A stretch of DNA of 29,069 bases. Source: a virus. The translations under genes and the position numbers were made by a program. Of the stretch, positions 8,811 through 16,677 are shown one piece after another (position 1 is the first letter of the stretch; each line of letters begins with the position of its first letter). A model generated the notes under the pieces. The model did not search any database, had not been told where the DNA came from, and saw only the letters and a list, made by a program, of their open reading frames with translations. The stretch spans positions 1 through 29,069 of the IMG/VR virus record IMGVR_UViG_3300029787_000099; one strand, written 5' to 3'.

Positions 8811-9336
8811 CGATGTAAAAAAAGAGGTTAGTGAGGTCTCTTTAAAAACGCTCACCGATAAAGCAAATAAAATGGTAGAGCTTGAAGAACTAGTAGAAGA
8901 AAAACAAGCTAGTTTAAAGGCTACACAAAAAGAACTTAAAGTATTAAGTGAAGAAGATATACCCGCCTTACTAAGTGAGGTAGGACTAAGTGAAATAACT
9001 TTAACTAACGGTCAAAAGATAAGTACTAATTCTTATTACTACGGTCGTATAACTGAACATAACCAACAAGAAGCCTTTGAATGGCTACAAAATAACGGAC
9101 ACGGGGATATTATAAAAAATGTAGTATCTGTAAGTTTTGGTAGAGACGAAGACGTCAACGCCGAAAAGCTCTTATCAAACCTTCAAGATAATGGGTACAC
9201 TACCAACGGTAAAAAGTGGGTAGAGCCTATGACTCTTAAAGCGTTTATAAGGGAACAAGTAGAGAGTGGCAATGACCTACCGCTCGAAACTTTTAATGTA
9301 TATGTAGGTCAAAAAACAAGGATAATTAAAAAATGA
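8803..9336 (+). CDS. Conserved phage replication-module protein, function unknown (177 aa)
   Basis: The N-terminal ~60 residues are a Glu/Lys-rich coiled-coil-like helix (VELEELVEEKQASLKATQKE). A compact domain follows with EAFEWLQNNGHGDIIKN, VSVSFGRDEDVNAEKLL and, near the end, MTLKAFIREQVESG and VYVGQKTRI. The pattern NGHGD(I/L)IKN...FGR...TLKAFIREQ recurs in a family of phage proteins encoded next to single-strand binding proteins. I know of no assigned activity. It overlaps the preceding gene by 8 bases and the SSB-like gene by 4, so it is made with them and may be a DNA-binding or SSB-partner protein (inference). Confidence 0.75.
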   Translation: MFDDVKKEVSEVSLKTLTDKANKMVELEELVEEKQASLKATQKELKVLSEEDIPALLSEVGLSEITLTNGQKISTNSYYYGRITEHNQQEAFEWLQNNGHGDIIKNVVSVSFGRDEDVNAEKLLSNLQDNGYTTNGKKWVEPMTLKAFIREQVESGNDLPLETFNVYVGQKTRIIKK

Positions 9337-10106
9337 CAAATAAAAATGAAATAAGTGACAAGAAAAATACTAATATTGCTGTACCCTCAGCCTTTATGGA
9401 GGATGCGGGTAGTGGACTTGAGAATATTGGTGCTGAAGACGTAACTATACCACGTTTAAAAATCTTACAGGCTATGAGCCCAGAGGTTAATAAACATGAC
9501 GGTAAGTATGTTAAAGGTGCCACTACAGGTGACATTATAAATACGGTGAATAGTACACTCTATAACGAAGATAACCCATTGGTAGTTTTACCAGTAGCTT
9601 ATAAACGTTTATTTTTAGAGTGGACACCTAGAGAGTCTGGCGGGGGTTTAGTAGCCCAGCATGATGACGCTGAAATACTTAGTAAAACTACTAAGAATGA
9701 AATGTATCAAGACGTTCTAGAAAATGGTAACTATATCCAAACTTCTGCTACACACTTTGTATTAGTAATAAACAAAGACGGTGGCTATGACACAGCTATG
9801 ATATCTATGGCGGGTACTCAATTAAAAAGGTCTCGTACGTGGAACTCTATGATGGCTAGTGTTAAGATGAAGTCTGGCGATAAAGTTTTTACTCCTCCTA
9901 GCTTTAGTCAAAAGTACTCACTTAGCTGTGTACAAGAGTCTAACGACCGTGGTACATGGTTCGGTTGGGGTATAAACGCTATGGGTCAGGTTACTGAGGA
10001 TGAGATGACATACTACGAGGCAGCAAAAACTTTTGCTGAGCAAGTAGGAGGTATTAACCTTTCTCAAACTAGTGCTAACACGGAAACGGGCGACGCACCA
10101 TTTTAA
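9333..10106 (+). CDS. Putative single-stranded DNA-binding protein
   Basis: A 257-aa soluble protein that I read as the phage SSB. A flexible polar N-terminus is followed by VTIPRLKILQAMSPEV and a beta-rich centre with conserved aromatics (WTPRESGGG, THFVLVINKDGG). Then come AGTQLKRSRTWNSMM, which is basic and aromatic and suits nucleic-acid contact, and RGTWFGWGINAMGQV. The C-terminus ends TETGDAPF, much like the acidic ...DDIPF tip that SSBs use to recruit partner enzymes. Proteins with this layout are often annotated as SSB or DNA-binding in marine phages. Position fits: it follows the conserved partner gene by a 4-base overlap, precedes primase, and is closed by a strong terminator that would raise its yield relative to the genes behind. 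Confidence 0.7.
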   Translation: MTNKNEISDKKNTNIAVPSAFMEDAGSGLENIGAEDVTIPRLKILQAMSPEVNKHDGKYVKGATTGDIINTVNSTLYNEDNPLVVLPVAYKRLFLEWTPRESGGGLVAQHDDAEILSKTTKNEMYQDVLENGNYIQTSATHFVLVINKDGGYDTAMISMAGTQLKRSRTWNSMMASVKMKSGDKVFTPPSFSQKYSLSCVQESNDRGTWFGWGINAMGQVTEDEMTYYEAAKTFAEQVGGINLSQTSANTETGDAPF

Positions 10107-10112
10107 CTAACT

Positions 10113-10140
10113 AAGGGGGATTTAATTCCCCCTTTTATTT
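10113..10140 (+). terminator. Strong intrinsic terminator after the SSB-like gene
   Basis: AAGGGGGA (10113-10120) and TCCCCCTT (10127-10134) form a perfect 8-bp stem with a 6-base AT loop. TTATTT follows directly. It ends six bases after the stop codon plus a short spacer and lies only ~17 bases before the primase start. Partial termination would give much more SSB than primase. Confidence 0.9.
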
Positions 10141-10150
10141 CGAGGAGTAG

Positions 10151-11659
10151 GTGTTGGAATTACACAAATCTTTATACGACATTTTTGAGGGTTCACGTAG
10201 GGCTCATGGCGTATTCAATGTAAATCTACACACCACTGGATTAAAACAACAAGGTACAGCTAAAACTATAAAAACTGCTGGACCAACTTCAGACCATTGG
10301 CTTAAACATTTAAACGGTGAAGCAGGTTTAGGTATCATACCTATCAATGAAGAAAACCAAGTACGTTGGGGAGCCATAGATATTGACACATACTCCCTAG
10401 ACATACCAGAATTAGTAAAGAAAATAGAATCATTTAAACTACCTTTAGTAGTGTGTCGTAGTAAAAGTGGTGGTGCTCATGTATTCTGTTTTGTAGAAGA
10501 GTTTATACCTGCTGGGGATATGCAAGATAAGTTAAGAGAACTAGCAGCAGGATTAGGTTACGGTGGCGTAGAGATATTTCCTAAACAAAGGGAAGTATTA
10601 GTAGATAGAGGTGATATAGGTAGCTGGTTAAACATGCCTTACTTTGAAGGCGAAGACTCAGTTAGGTATGGGTTTAATCCTAAAGGCGTAGCACTAACCC
10701 CTGAGCAGTTTATAGCGTATGTACGTAGCCAAACTATTACCCATAAAGAAGTATTAGACTTAAAAGTACCTGAAGTAAATGACATAGAAGGTGGACCACC
10801 GTGCCTTAAAATATTATTAAGACAAGGCTTCCCTGAAGGTACACGTAACAATGGATTATTTAACGTAGGTGTGTATTTAAAACAAGCCACCCCCGATACG
10901 TGGGAAAATCAGATAGAAGAATATAACCGTAAGTATGTAAGCCCACCGTTACCAGCTCAAGAAGTACTTACGTTAATAAGTACGTTAAAGAAAAAAGAAT
11001 ACAATTATAAATGCAGTGATGAACCTATACGTTCTTACTGTGACGTACAAAAATGTAGAACCTGTAAGTTCGGGGTAGGTAAAGGTAACACAGCCCCCAG
11101 CTTTAGCAGTTTATCTAAGCTTGACGCTAAACCACCTTTATGGTTTTTATCTATAGATGATAAACGTTTAGAGCTTACTACCGAAGAGTTACAGAATCAA
11201 ACTAAGTTTCAAAGAGTGTGTATGGAAACTTTAAACCTTATGCCACCTAAAACTAATGAACGTGCATGGCAAGCCCAAATACAAGCGTTAATGGATAGTG
11301 GTATGGAAATTATAGAAGTTACTTCTGACGTATCTACTGAGGGTCAGTTCTTAGAATTACTAGAATCATTTACTACCGACTTAGCACAAGCCAGTACACG
11401 TGATGAGGTATTACTAGGTAAACCATATAGTGAAGGCGGTTACACATACTTTAGAATAAAAGATTTTAGAGAGTTCTTAGTAAAGCATCGATTCACAGAG
11501 CTTGAAACTAATAGGATAGCTAGTAAGTTAAGGGATATGAAAGCTAAGACTAAATTCTGGAACCTAAAAGGTAGAGGTACTAACGTTTGGTATATTAAAG
11601 AGTTTGAATATAAAGACGATACACTTGAAGGACATAACTTTGAGGAAGACTTATTATGA
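10151..11659 (+). CDS. Archaeo-eukaryotic-type (AEP) primase with PriCT-like and Cys-cluster regions
   Basis: Predicted DNA primase making primers for the phage polymerase. The AEP core shows IDID (76-79), the metal-binding DxD, then SGGAH (106-110) and the VEIFPKQREV strand of the third catalytic motif. Next comes a PriCT-like segment (GTRNNGLFNVGVYLK). A four-cysteine cluster (CSDEPIRSYC...CRTC, ~340-360) may bind zinc. The C-terminal ~130 residues are uncharacterised. The start is GTG at 10151 or TTG at 10154: GAGGAG at 10142-10147 sits 3 bases from the first and 6 from the second, so TTG is quite possible. The last 4 bases overlap the helicase gene that follows. A strong terminator lies just upstream, and I saw no new promoter, so expression probably depends on read-through. 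Confidence 0.85.
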   Translation: MLELHKSLYDIFEGSRRAHGVFNVNLHTTGLKQQGTAKTIKTAGPTSDHWLKHLNGEAGLGIIPINEENQVRWGAIDIDTYSLDIPELVKKIESFKLPLVVCRSKSGGAHVFCFVEEFIPAGDMQDKLRELAAGLGYGGVEIFPKQREVLVDRGDIGSWLNMPYFEGEDSVRYGFNPKGVALTPEQFIAYVRSQTITHKEVLDLKVPEVNDIEGGPPCLKILLRQGFPEGTRNNGLFNVGVYLKQATPDTWENQIEEYNRKYVSPPLPAQEVLTLISTLKKKEYNYKCSDEPIRSYCDVQKCRTCKFGVGKGNTAPSFSSLSKLDAKPPLWFLSIDDKRLELTTEELQNQTKFQRVCMETLNLMPPKTNERAWQAQIQALMDSGMEIIEVTSDVSTEGQFLELLESFTTDLAQASTRDEVLLGKPYSEGGYTYFRIKDFREFLVKHRFTELETNRIASKLRDMKAKTKFWNLKGRGTNVWYIKEFEYKDDTLEGHNFEEDLL

Positions 11660-13158
11660 ATAAGTGGAATATTGTCCTTGGACCTCCAGGCACAGGTAAA
11701 ACTACTTACCTACTAAACACGGTAGAAAAACTATTTGACTCTGGTATAGGACCACATGAATTAGCATATGTTGCGTTTACTAAAAAAGCTGCAACCGAAG
11801 CTTTGACTAGAGCTATAACTAAATTTGACTACGCAGAAGATTCATATACTTATTTTAGAACTATACATTCTCTATGTTATTTCTGGCAAGGTTTAACTAA
11901 GGCAGACATACTAGACCGCAAAGACTTACGTACATTCAGTAAGTTAGTAGGAGAAAAAATTAGTAGTGCTTGGGACGGGGAAAATTTAATGGCGTTAAAT
12001 TCTAAGGGTGACAAAATGGTTTTCTTAGAAAACATGGCACGTAATACTTGTGTTGACTATAAACTATTTTGGCAGTTAGCTAACAGTGATATAAGTTGGA
12101 TGCATTTTGATTGGTTTGTACAGAGCTACAATAATTTTAAAGAGACTAACTTCTTATTAGATTACACAGATATGTTATCTGGGTTTTTAGATATGGACAC
12201 TTCGCCCATGCTACGAGCTCTTATAGTAGACGAGGCTCAAGACTTATCGGCTTTACAATGGAAGTGTGTACATAAACTAGCTAGGAACGTTGAAAACGTT
12301 TACATAGCTGGTGATGATGACCAAGCCATATATAAGTGGGCGGGTGCAGACACAGAGCATTTTATAAACCTAGACGGTAAAGAAATATACTTAGACCAGT
12401 CCTACAGAGTCCCTAGGAGAGTCCACGACGTAGCCTTAAACATAGTTAGCCGTATCAAGCGTAGGCGTGAAAAAACGTGGATACCTAAAGAAGAGGAAGG
12501 CACAGTTACGTACCATAAAAGTTTTGAGCATGTAGATATATCAAAAGGTGAGTGGTTAATTTTAGCTAGAAATAACTACTTACTAGGCAAGGTAGAAGAG
12601 CACGTAAAAAACTCTGGATATTTTTATACTAAAAGTGGTAAGCCTAGCGTTACAGATAATTTGATACAAGCAATAAAAGATTGGGAAAAACTACGTAAGG
12701 GTAATAGTATAGAAGCTTTTAAAATCAAAAAGATATACGGCTACATGAAAGCAGGTAAAGGAGTTAAGGTGGGTTATAAAACTATGAAAAAAGCTGACCC
12801 CGAAGCATTCTTTAATATAAATCAGCTTAAAAAAGACTACGGTTTAATGGTAGATGATATATGGCACAAGTGTTTTGATTTATTAGGTAATACTAATACT
12901 CAATATATTATCAACGGTTTAAAGAAAGGCGAAAAAGTAAACGCTTCAAGAATTAAAATGAACACGATACACGCTACTAAAGGTGGTGAGTGCGATAATG
13001 TTATACTTTTAACAGACGTAGCTACTAAAACTTATGACGAACTTATACGTAACCCAGACAATGAGTGTCGTGCGTTTTACGTAGGAGTAACGAGGGCTAA
13101 AGAGAATTTACACATTGTACAAGGGAGGACTAGAAAAGAATTTAAAATTATGATTTAA
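11656..13158 (+). CDS. UvrD/PcrA-like superfamily 1 DNA helicase (500 aa)
   Basis: 3'-5' DNA helicase of the UvrD/Rep group, likely the unwinding partner of the phage primase and polymerase. Motif I GPPGTGKT (9-16), motif Ia VAFTKKAATEAL (39-50), motif II VDEAQD (191-196) and motif III GDDDQAIYKW (219-228) are visible. LDQSYRVP marks motif IV, TIHATKGGE motif V and FYVGVTRAKE motif VI, so the full ATPase set is intact. At 500 aa it is shorter than bacterial UvrD (~720), as in many phage forms with reduced 1B/2B subdomains. It is coupled to primase by an ATGA-type overlap, and a hairpin follows the stop. Confidence 0.93.
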   Translation: MNKWNIVLGPPGTGKTTYLLNTVEKLFDSGIGPHELAYVAFTKKAATEALTRAITKFDYAEDSYTYFRTIHSLCYFWQGLTKADILDRKDLRTFSKLVGEKISSAWDGENLMALNSKGDKMVFLENMARNTCVDYKLFWQLANSDISWMHFDWFVQSYNNFKETNFLLDYTDMLSGFLDMDTSPMLRALIVDEAQDLSALQWKCVHKLARNVENVYIAGDDDQAIYKWAGADTEHFINLDGKEIYLDQSYRVPRRVHDVALNIVSRIKRRREKTWIPKEEEGTVTYHKSFEHVDISKGEWLILARNNYLLGKVEEHVKNSGYFYTKSGKPSVTDNLIQAIKDWEKLRKGNSIEAFKIKKIYGYMKAGKGVKVGYKTMKKADPEAFFNINQLKKDYGLMVDDIWHKCFDLLGNTNTQYIINGLKKGEKVNASRIKMNTIHATKGGECDNVILLTDVATKTYDELIRNPDNECRAFYVGVTRAKENLHIVQGRTRKEFKIMI

Positions 13159-13183
13159 CTTTACTTTCTATGTAGAAGTAAAG
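13159..13183 (+). terminator. Hairpin after the UvrD-like gene, possible weak terminator or operator
   Basis: CTTTACTT at 13159-13166 pairs with AAGTAAAG at 13176-13183, and the inner CTA/TAG pairs extend the stem. The following sequence is AT-rich (TAAAATTTTATT) but not a clean T-run. CTTTACTT is also the -35 core of this phage's promoters and recurs at 13214-13221, so an operator role is equally possible. Confidence 0.45.
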
Positions 13184-13206
13184 TAAAATTTTATTAACAA
13201 TTTTTA

Positions 13207-13212
13207 TATAAT
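13207..13212 (+). promoter_or_regulatory. Perfect -10 box (TATAAT) ten bases before the next start codon
   Basis: TATAAT lies 9 bases upstream of the ATG at 13222. There is no convincing -35 at 16-18 bases. If used, the transcript would start at or within a few bases of the ATG, giving a leaderless message. No Shine-Dalgarno sequence is present before that ATG, which fits. Confidence 0.4.
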
Positions 13213-13221
13213 ACTTTACTT

Positions 13222-13716
13222 ATGAATATATTTTACGTACATAAAGACCCCGCACACGCTGCAATATGTTTACCCGATAAACTAGTAGTAAAAATGCCGT
13301 TAGAATCAGCTCAAATGCTTTGTACCGCACACCGTTTACTAAGCGGTGATGACTATTGTGATGAACGTGGTATTTATTTAAAAGCTTATATGAATCATCC
13401 TTGTACTATATGGGCTAGGGAAACTAGTCAAAACTATTTGTGGCTTTATTATCACTTTGTTGCTTTATGTAAAGAGTATGAAACTAGGTATGATAGGCAA
13501 CACCTTAGTTACGTAAAACTAAATGATTCTTTATGTCAATTACCTTTAGGTATACCTGACGCTGGTCTTACTACTATGCCTCAAGCTATGCCTGACGAGT
13601 ATAAAAACGACGACCCAGTAAAAGCTTACCGTGATTACGTAGTAAATGAAAAAACTTACGCTCAGTGGAATAAAATACCTACTAGGCAACCTGACTGGTG
13701 GCAATGTGCGTCCTAG
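13222..13716 (+). CDS. Conserved phage protein with DKxVVKMxLESAQML signature (164 aa)
   Basis: I recognise the pattern but not a proven function. The N-terminus NIFYVHKDP is followed by LPDKLVVKMPLESAQMLCTAHRLL, with MNHPCTIWAR and NYLWLYYHF in the middle and LTTMPQAMPDEYK then AYRDYVV at the end. This layout is conserved in many phage and bacterial proteins. A remote resemblance to pyrimidine-dimer glycosylase (T4 endonuclease V type) folds has occurred to me, but I cannot support it from sequence. It lies directly before a nuclease and a DNA-modification-like cluster and overlaps the nuclease start by 11 bases. The ATG has no ribosome site and a -10 box 9 bases upstream. Confidence 0.75.
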   Translation: MNIFYVHKDPAHAAICLPDKLVVKMPLESAQMLCTAHRLLSGDDYCDERGIYLKAYMNHPCTIWARETSQNYLWLYYHFVALCKEYETRYDRQHLSYVKLNDSLCQLPLGIPDAGLTTMPQAMPDEYKNDDPVKAYRDYVVNEKTYAQWNKIPTRQPDWWQCAS

Positions 13717-14050
13717 TAGTGCTAAAGCTAAAGGACGTAAACTACAGCAGTGGTTTACTAATAAAATGGTAGAGATACTAGGTTTAGACGCAGAGGACTT
13801 AGAAAGTAGACCTATGGGTAGCCAAGGCGAAGATATTATTATGGGTAAGCAGTCAAGAAATAAGTTCCCTTACTCTATAGAGTGTAAAAATCAAGAGGCT
13901 GTTAATTTATGGAAAGCTTACGCACAAGCTGAAGAAAACTGTAAAGGTTATGAGCCGTTAGTAGTATTAAAACGTAACAGAAGTAAACCGTTAGTTTTAG
14001 TAGACGCTGAATATTTTATAAGTATACATAAGGAAAATAATGACAACTGA
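13706..14050 (+). CDS. PD-(D/E)XK endonuclease, Holliday-junction-resolvase/VRR-NUC-like (114 aa)
   Basis: Small metal-dependent nuclease expected to cut branched or specific DNA structures in replication intermediates. The catalytic core is visible: GSQGED with Asp43, a strand, then IECKN with Glu59 and Lys61. An N-terminal basic helix (KAKGRKLQQWFTNKM) carries the likely first acidic residue Glu23. I chose the GTG at 13706, which starts MRPSSAKAKGRK and overlaps the previous gene by only 11 bases; an in-frame ATG at 13646 would add 20 residues inside that gene. The length matches phage resolvase-like members. It overlaps the following gene by 11 bases. Confidence 0.82.
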   Translation: MRPSSAKAKGRKLQQWFTNKMVEILGLDAEDLESRPMGSQGEDIIMGKQSRNKFPYSIECKNQEAVNLWKAYAQAEENCKGYEPLVVLKRNRSKPLVLVDAEYFISIHKENNDN

Positions 14051-14888
14051 AATTAATTTAAAAAGAGTACAAGACTTTAACGCTTTTATGATAGAGCGTC
14101 ATAATATGTTTATTAAAAAAGAAATAAATAATGAGCCGTATCCTTGGAGTGAGGACTCTATACTTACTGAATATAGTTTTTGTAACGTGTACCGTGAATT
14201 AGATAGGGTAACTATATGGATACGAGAAAACTGGAGAGAGCCATACGCTGACCACCCTAATTTACCTTTTGCTATGGCGGTAGCTAGGCAAATAAACTGG
14301 CCAGATACTTTAGAAGAAATAGGTTTTCCTGAGGAGTGGAGACCACAGCATGTTAAAAATATAATGCAAGATCGTATGGCTAGAAAAGAAAAAGTATATA
14401 CAGGGGCGTATATGTTAACTGGTACGTTAGGTGGAACTAAAGTAGAACAAACCGTTGACAAAATACTTACCCCGTTATATGCTAATTTTCCTTGTGACTT
14501 TAGTAGTTTAGAAAATTGTTGGAAAAGTTTTTTATCTTACGCTGGGTTTAGTGATTTTATGTCTTATGAAGTAGTAACTGATTTGCGTCATACTAAGTGG
14601 CTTTGTAAAGCTCCAGATATTATGGTTTGGGCTAACCCTGGACCAGGAGCTATGAGAGGTTTAAATAGAATATTTGGTAGACCGTTAGACAGTAAACAAA
14701 AGAAACCTTTATTTATACAGGAGATGAGGGATTTACTAGCGTTATTAAATAATGAGCCACTACCTTTAGAAATGAGAGACATAGAGCATTGTTTATGCGA
14801 GTTTGATAAATATGAGAGGGCACGGTTAGGTCAAGGTAGACCACGTGCTAAATATAAACCACGTGAATATGAGGAGGACATATTATAA
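14040..14888 (+). CDS. aGPT-Pplase / HMUDK-helical-domain-like thymine hypermodification protein (282 aa)
   Basis: The N-terminus carries the signature I associate with the alpha-glutamyl/putrescinyl-thymine pyrophosphorylase and 5-hmdU-DNA-kinase helical-domain superfamily. That is a helical, DNA-glycosylase-like fold found in phages with hypermodified thymine. The visible pieces are FMIERHNMF (16-24), PW then D and IL..Y (35-45), NVYRELDRVTIWI (49-61), MAVARQINWP and GAYMLTG. The C-terminal half is helical, with PGPGAMRGLNRIFG and LLNNEPLPLEMRDIEHCLCEFDKY. In characterised systems (phages ViI and SP10), relatives act after 5-hydroxymethyl-dU is placed in DNA and phosphorylated. No separate P-loop kinase is seen here, so the chemistry may differ. 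It is followed without a gap by a glycosyltransferase and a TS-family enzyme. Family assignment is from motif memory and needs a profile search. Confidence 0.72.
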   Translation: MTTEINLKRVQDFNAFMIERHNMFIKKEINNEPYPWSEDSILTEYSFCNVYRELDRVTIWIRENWREPYADHPNLPFAMAVARQINWPDTLEEIGFPEEWRPQHVKNIMQDRMARKEKVYTGAYMLTGTLGGTKVEQTVDKILTPLYANFPCDFSSLENCWKSFLSYAGFSDFMSYEVVTDLRHTKWLCKAPDIMVWANPGPGAMRGLNRIFGRPLDSKQKKPLFIQEMRDLLALLNNEPLPLEMRDIEHCLCEFDKYERARLGQGRPRAKYKPREYEEDIL

Positions 14889-15670
14889 TGATAATTTATA
14901 TTCCAACTAGAGGCAGAGCACACGATCAAGTTACTCTGTCATATTTCCCAGAGGACATGCGTAAAGACGTAGTCCTAGTAATTGATGATGATGAGGAGCA
15001 TTTATATGAAGGCAAATACGATTGTAAGTTTATGGTTATTCCTTCTACTATAAAAGGTATATCAGGTAAACGCCAGTATATACATCAAAATACTAGCGAC
15101 CCTAAAATAGTTATGCTAGATGATGACTTACGTTTTTATATACGTAAATCACCTACAGACTGGCACCTAAGGTACATGGAAGCTGATGAGTACCCAGCTT
15201 TATTTGGGCTACTAGATAAGTGGCTTGATGATTACGCTCATGTAGGGGTAAGCGGTAGAGAAGGTAATAACCGTGTTGAACATTTATCAGTAGAAAACAC
15301 TAGGTACATGAGAGTATTAGGTTACAACCTTGATATGTTTGACGGTATAGAATTAGCTAGAACTAAAGTAATGGAAGACTTTGATATAAACCTACAGTTA
15401 CTGCGTCAAGGTAAAGCTAGTAAAATCAGCTACTATTACGCACAAGGTCAAAAGTCATCTAATGCTGCGGGAGGCTGTAGCGAGTGGCGTACTGATGAAG
15501 TACAGTCAGAAGGTGCAGAGTTATTACATACCTTACACCCAGACTTTGTTAAGATAGTAGAAAAAGAAACAAAGACAGCATGGGGCGGGGGTATACGTAA
15601 AGACGTAAACGTACAATGGAAAAGAGCTTATAACAGCGGAGTTAACAAACAACAAGGGGGATTATTTTAA
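14888..15670 (+). CDS. GT-A-fold glycosyltransferase, TET-associated-glycosyltransferase-like (260 aa)
   Basis: Predicted nucleotide-sugar glycosyltransferase. It starts MIIYIPTRGRA, the usual GT-A opening strand and nucleotide-binding loop. VVLVIDDDEE follows, then GISGKRQYI and MLDDDL (76-81), the DxD that binds metal and UDP. Late motifs include GREGNNR, the YNLDMFD segment, a second acidic block MEDFDINLQLLRQG and a Gly-rich GGGIRKDVN. The order IPTRGR...LDDD...EDxDxxLQLL fits phage TET-associated glycosyltransferases, which decorate 5-hydroxymethyl-pyrimidines in DNA. No TET/JBP oxygenase is adjacent, so the acceptor would more simply be hmdU made by the next gene. Coupled both sides by TAATG overlaps. 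Confidence 0.75.
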   Translation: MIIYIPTRGRAHDQVTLSYFPEDMRKDVVLVIDDDEEHLYEGKYDCKFMVIPSTIKGISGKRQYIHQNTSDPKIVMLDDDLRFYIRKSPTDWHLRYMEADEYPALFGLLDKWLDDYAHVGVSGREGNNRVEHLSVENTRYMRVLGYNLDMFDGIELARTKVMEDFDINLQLLRQGKASKISYYYAQGQKSSNAAGGCSEWRTDEVQSEGAELLHTLHPDFVKIVEKETKTAWGGGIRKDVNVQWKRAYNSGVNKQQGGLF

Positions 15671-16677
15671 TGGACGTTATTAATTGTAGAAATGTAAATG
15701 ATGGTTTTATAAAAGCTATGGATATGCTTTCGTTTGACCAGCAAGATTTAAGAGAAAGTAGAGGGGGTCAAGTAGTAGAACACGAAGTGCCTGTGGCTAC
15801 GGTATTTAATAAACCTTGGGAAAGAGTTTTATTTGAAGAAGTAAGAGACGCTAACCCATTCTTCCATTTTATGGAAGGGTTGTGGATGTTAGCTGGTCGT
15901 AATGATTTAGCTTTTGTTCAACAGTATAATCAACGTATGTCTGAATATAGTGATGACGGTATTAATTTACACGGTGCTTACGGACACAGGTGGATAAACC
16001 ATTTTAACGCTAATCAAATAGATATAATAATTAAAAGGTTAATCAAAAACCCTAACGATAGACGTTGTGTACTACAAATGTGGGATGTTAATTCTGACCT
16101 TAACCGTGCTGGGGTTGATGTGCCTTGTAATACATGTATATATTTTAAGATACGTAATAACGAGTTATTGATGACCGTAAGTAATAGGTCTAACGATGTA
16201 ATATGGGGTACTTTCGGGGCTAATATAGTACATATGTCTATGCTTCATGAGTACATGGCTAGTGCTTTAGATGTTAGTATTGGGGCGTATACTCAGGTTA
16301 GTGATAGTTTTCATGCGTATACTAAAGTGTTTGATGAGATGCATTCTAGGCTTGAAAAAGCAGATGTATTTGATTATTACTCAATGAAACATTTTGAAAA
16401 CCCCTATGAAAATAGAGGTATCAATTATTACCCTATGGTAAACCAGACTAGCATAGAAAACTGGAATAAAGATTTACATAAGTTTTTAGAACGTAAACCT
16501 TTTGAAGATATGGAGTTTGAAGATATATTTTTTAGTCACGTAGCCGTACCTTTACAGGACGCTTGGTTTTTACATAAGCAGGGTGAAACTGATGACGCTA
16601 TGTCTGAAGTACAAAACTGTATAGCTACAGACTGGGCAACCGCAGGATTTGATTGGTTGTTAAGGAGGGCTAAGTGA
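15670..16677 (+). CDS. Thymidylate synthase family protein; candidate dUMP hydroxymethylase (335 aa)
   Basis: Folate-dependent methylase/hydroxymethylase of deoxyuridylate. Visible features: NDRR with Arg131/Arg132 for phosphate, the catalytic Cys153 in VPCNTC, NRSND (172-176) and GTFGANIVHMS (180-190). Asn185 sits where TS has the uracil-selecting Asn and dCMP hydroxymethylases have Asp, so dUMP is the predicted substrate. Differences from classical TS: the residue after the catalytic Cys is Asn, not His, and the distal motif is QVSDSFHAY rather than the usual GDxHIY. These differences, and neighbours of the DNA-hypermodification type, make 5-hydroxymethyl-dUMP synthesis plausible, but ordinary dTMP synthesis cannot be excluded. 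It is linked to the genes on both sides by TAATG and GTGA overlaps. Confidence 0.82.
   Translation: MDVINCRNVNDGFIKAMDMLSFDQQDLRESRGGQVVEHEVPVATVFNKPWERVLFEEVRDANPFFHFMEGLWMLAGRNDLAFVQQYNQRMSEYSDDGINLHGAYGHRWINHFNANQIDIIIKRLIKNPNDRRCVLQMWDVNSDLNRAGVDVPCNTCIYFKIRNNELLMTVSNRSNDVIWGTFGANIVHMSMLHEYMASALDVSIGAYTQVSDSFHAYTKVFDEMHSRLEKADVFDYYSMKHFENPYENRGINYYPMVNQTSIENWNKDLHKFLERKPFEDMEFEDIFFSHVAVPLQDAWFLHKQGETDDAMSEVQNCIATDWATAGFDWLLRRAK

Noticed and set aside
13646-13705. ATG-start extension of the PD-(D/E)XK nuclease
   Set aside because: It lies wholly within the upstream gene in another frame, and the GTG at 13706 begins a typical resolvase-like N-terminus.
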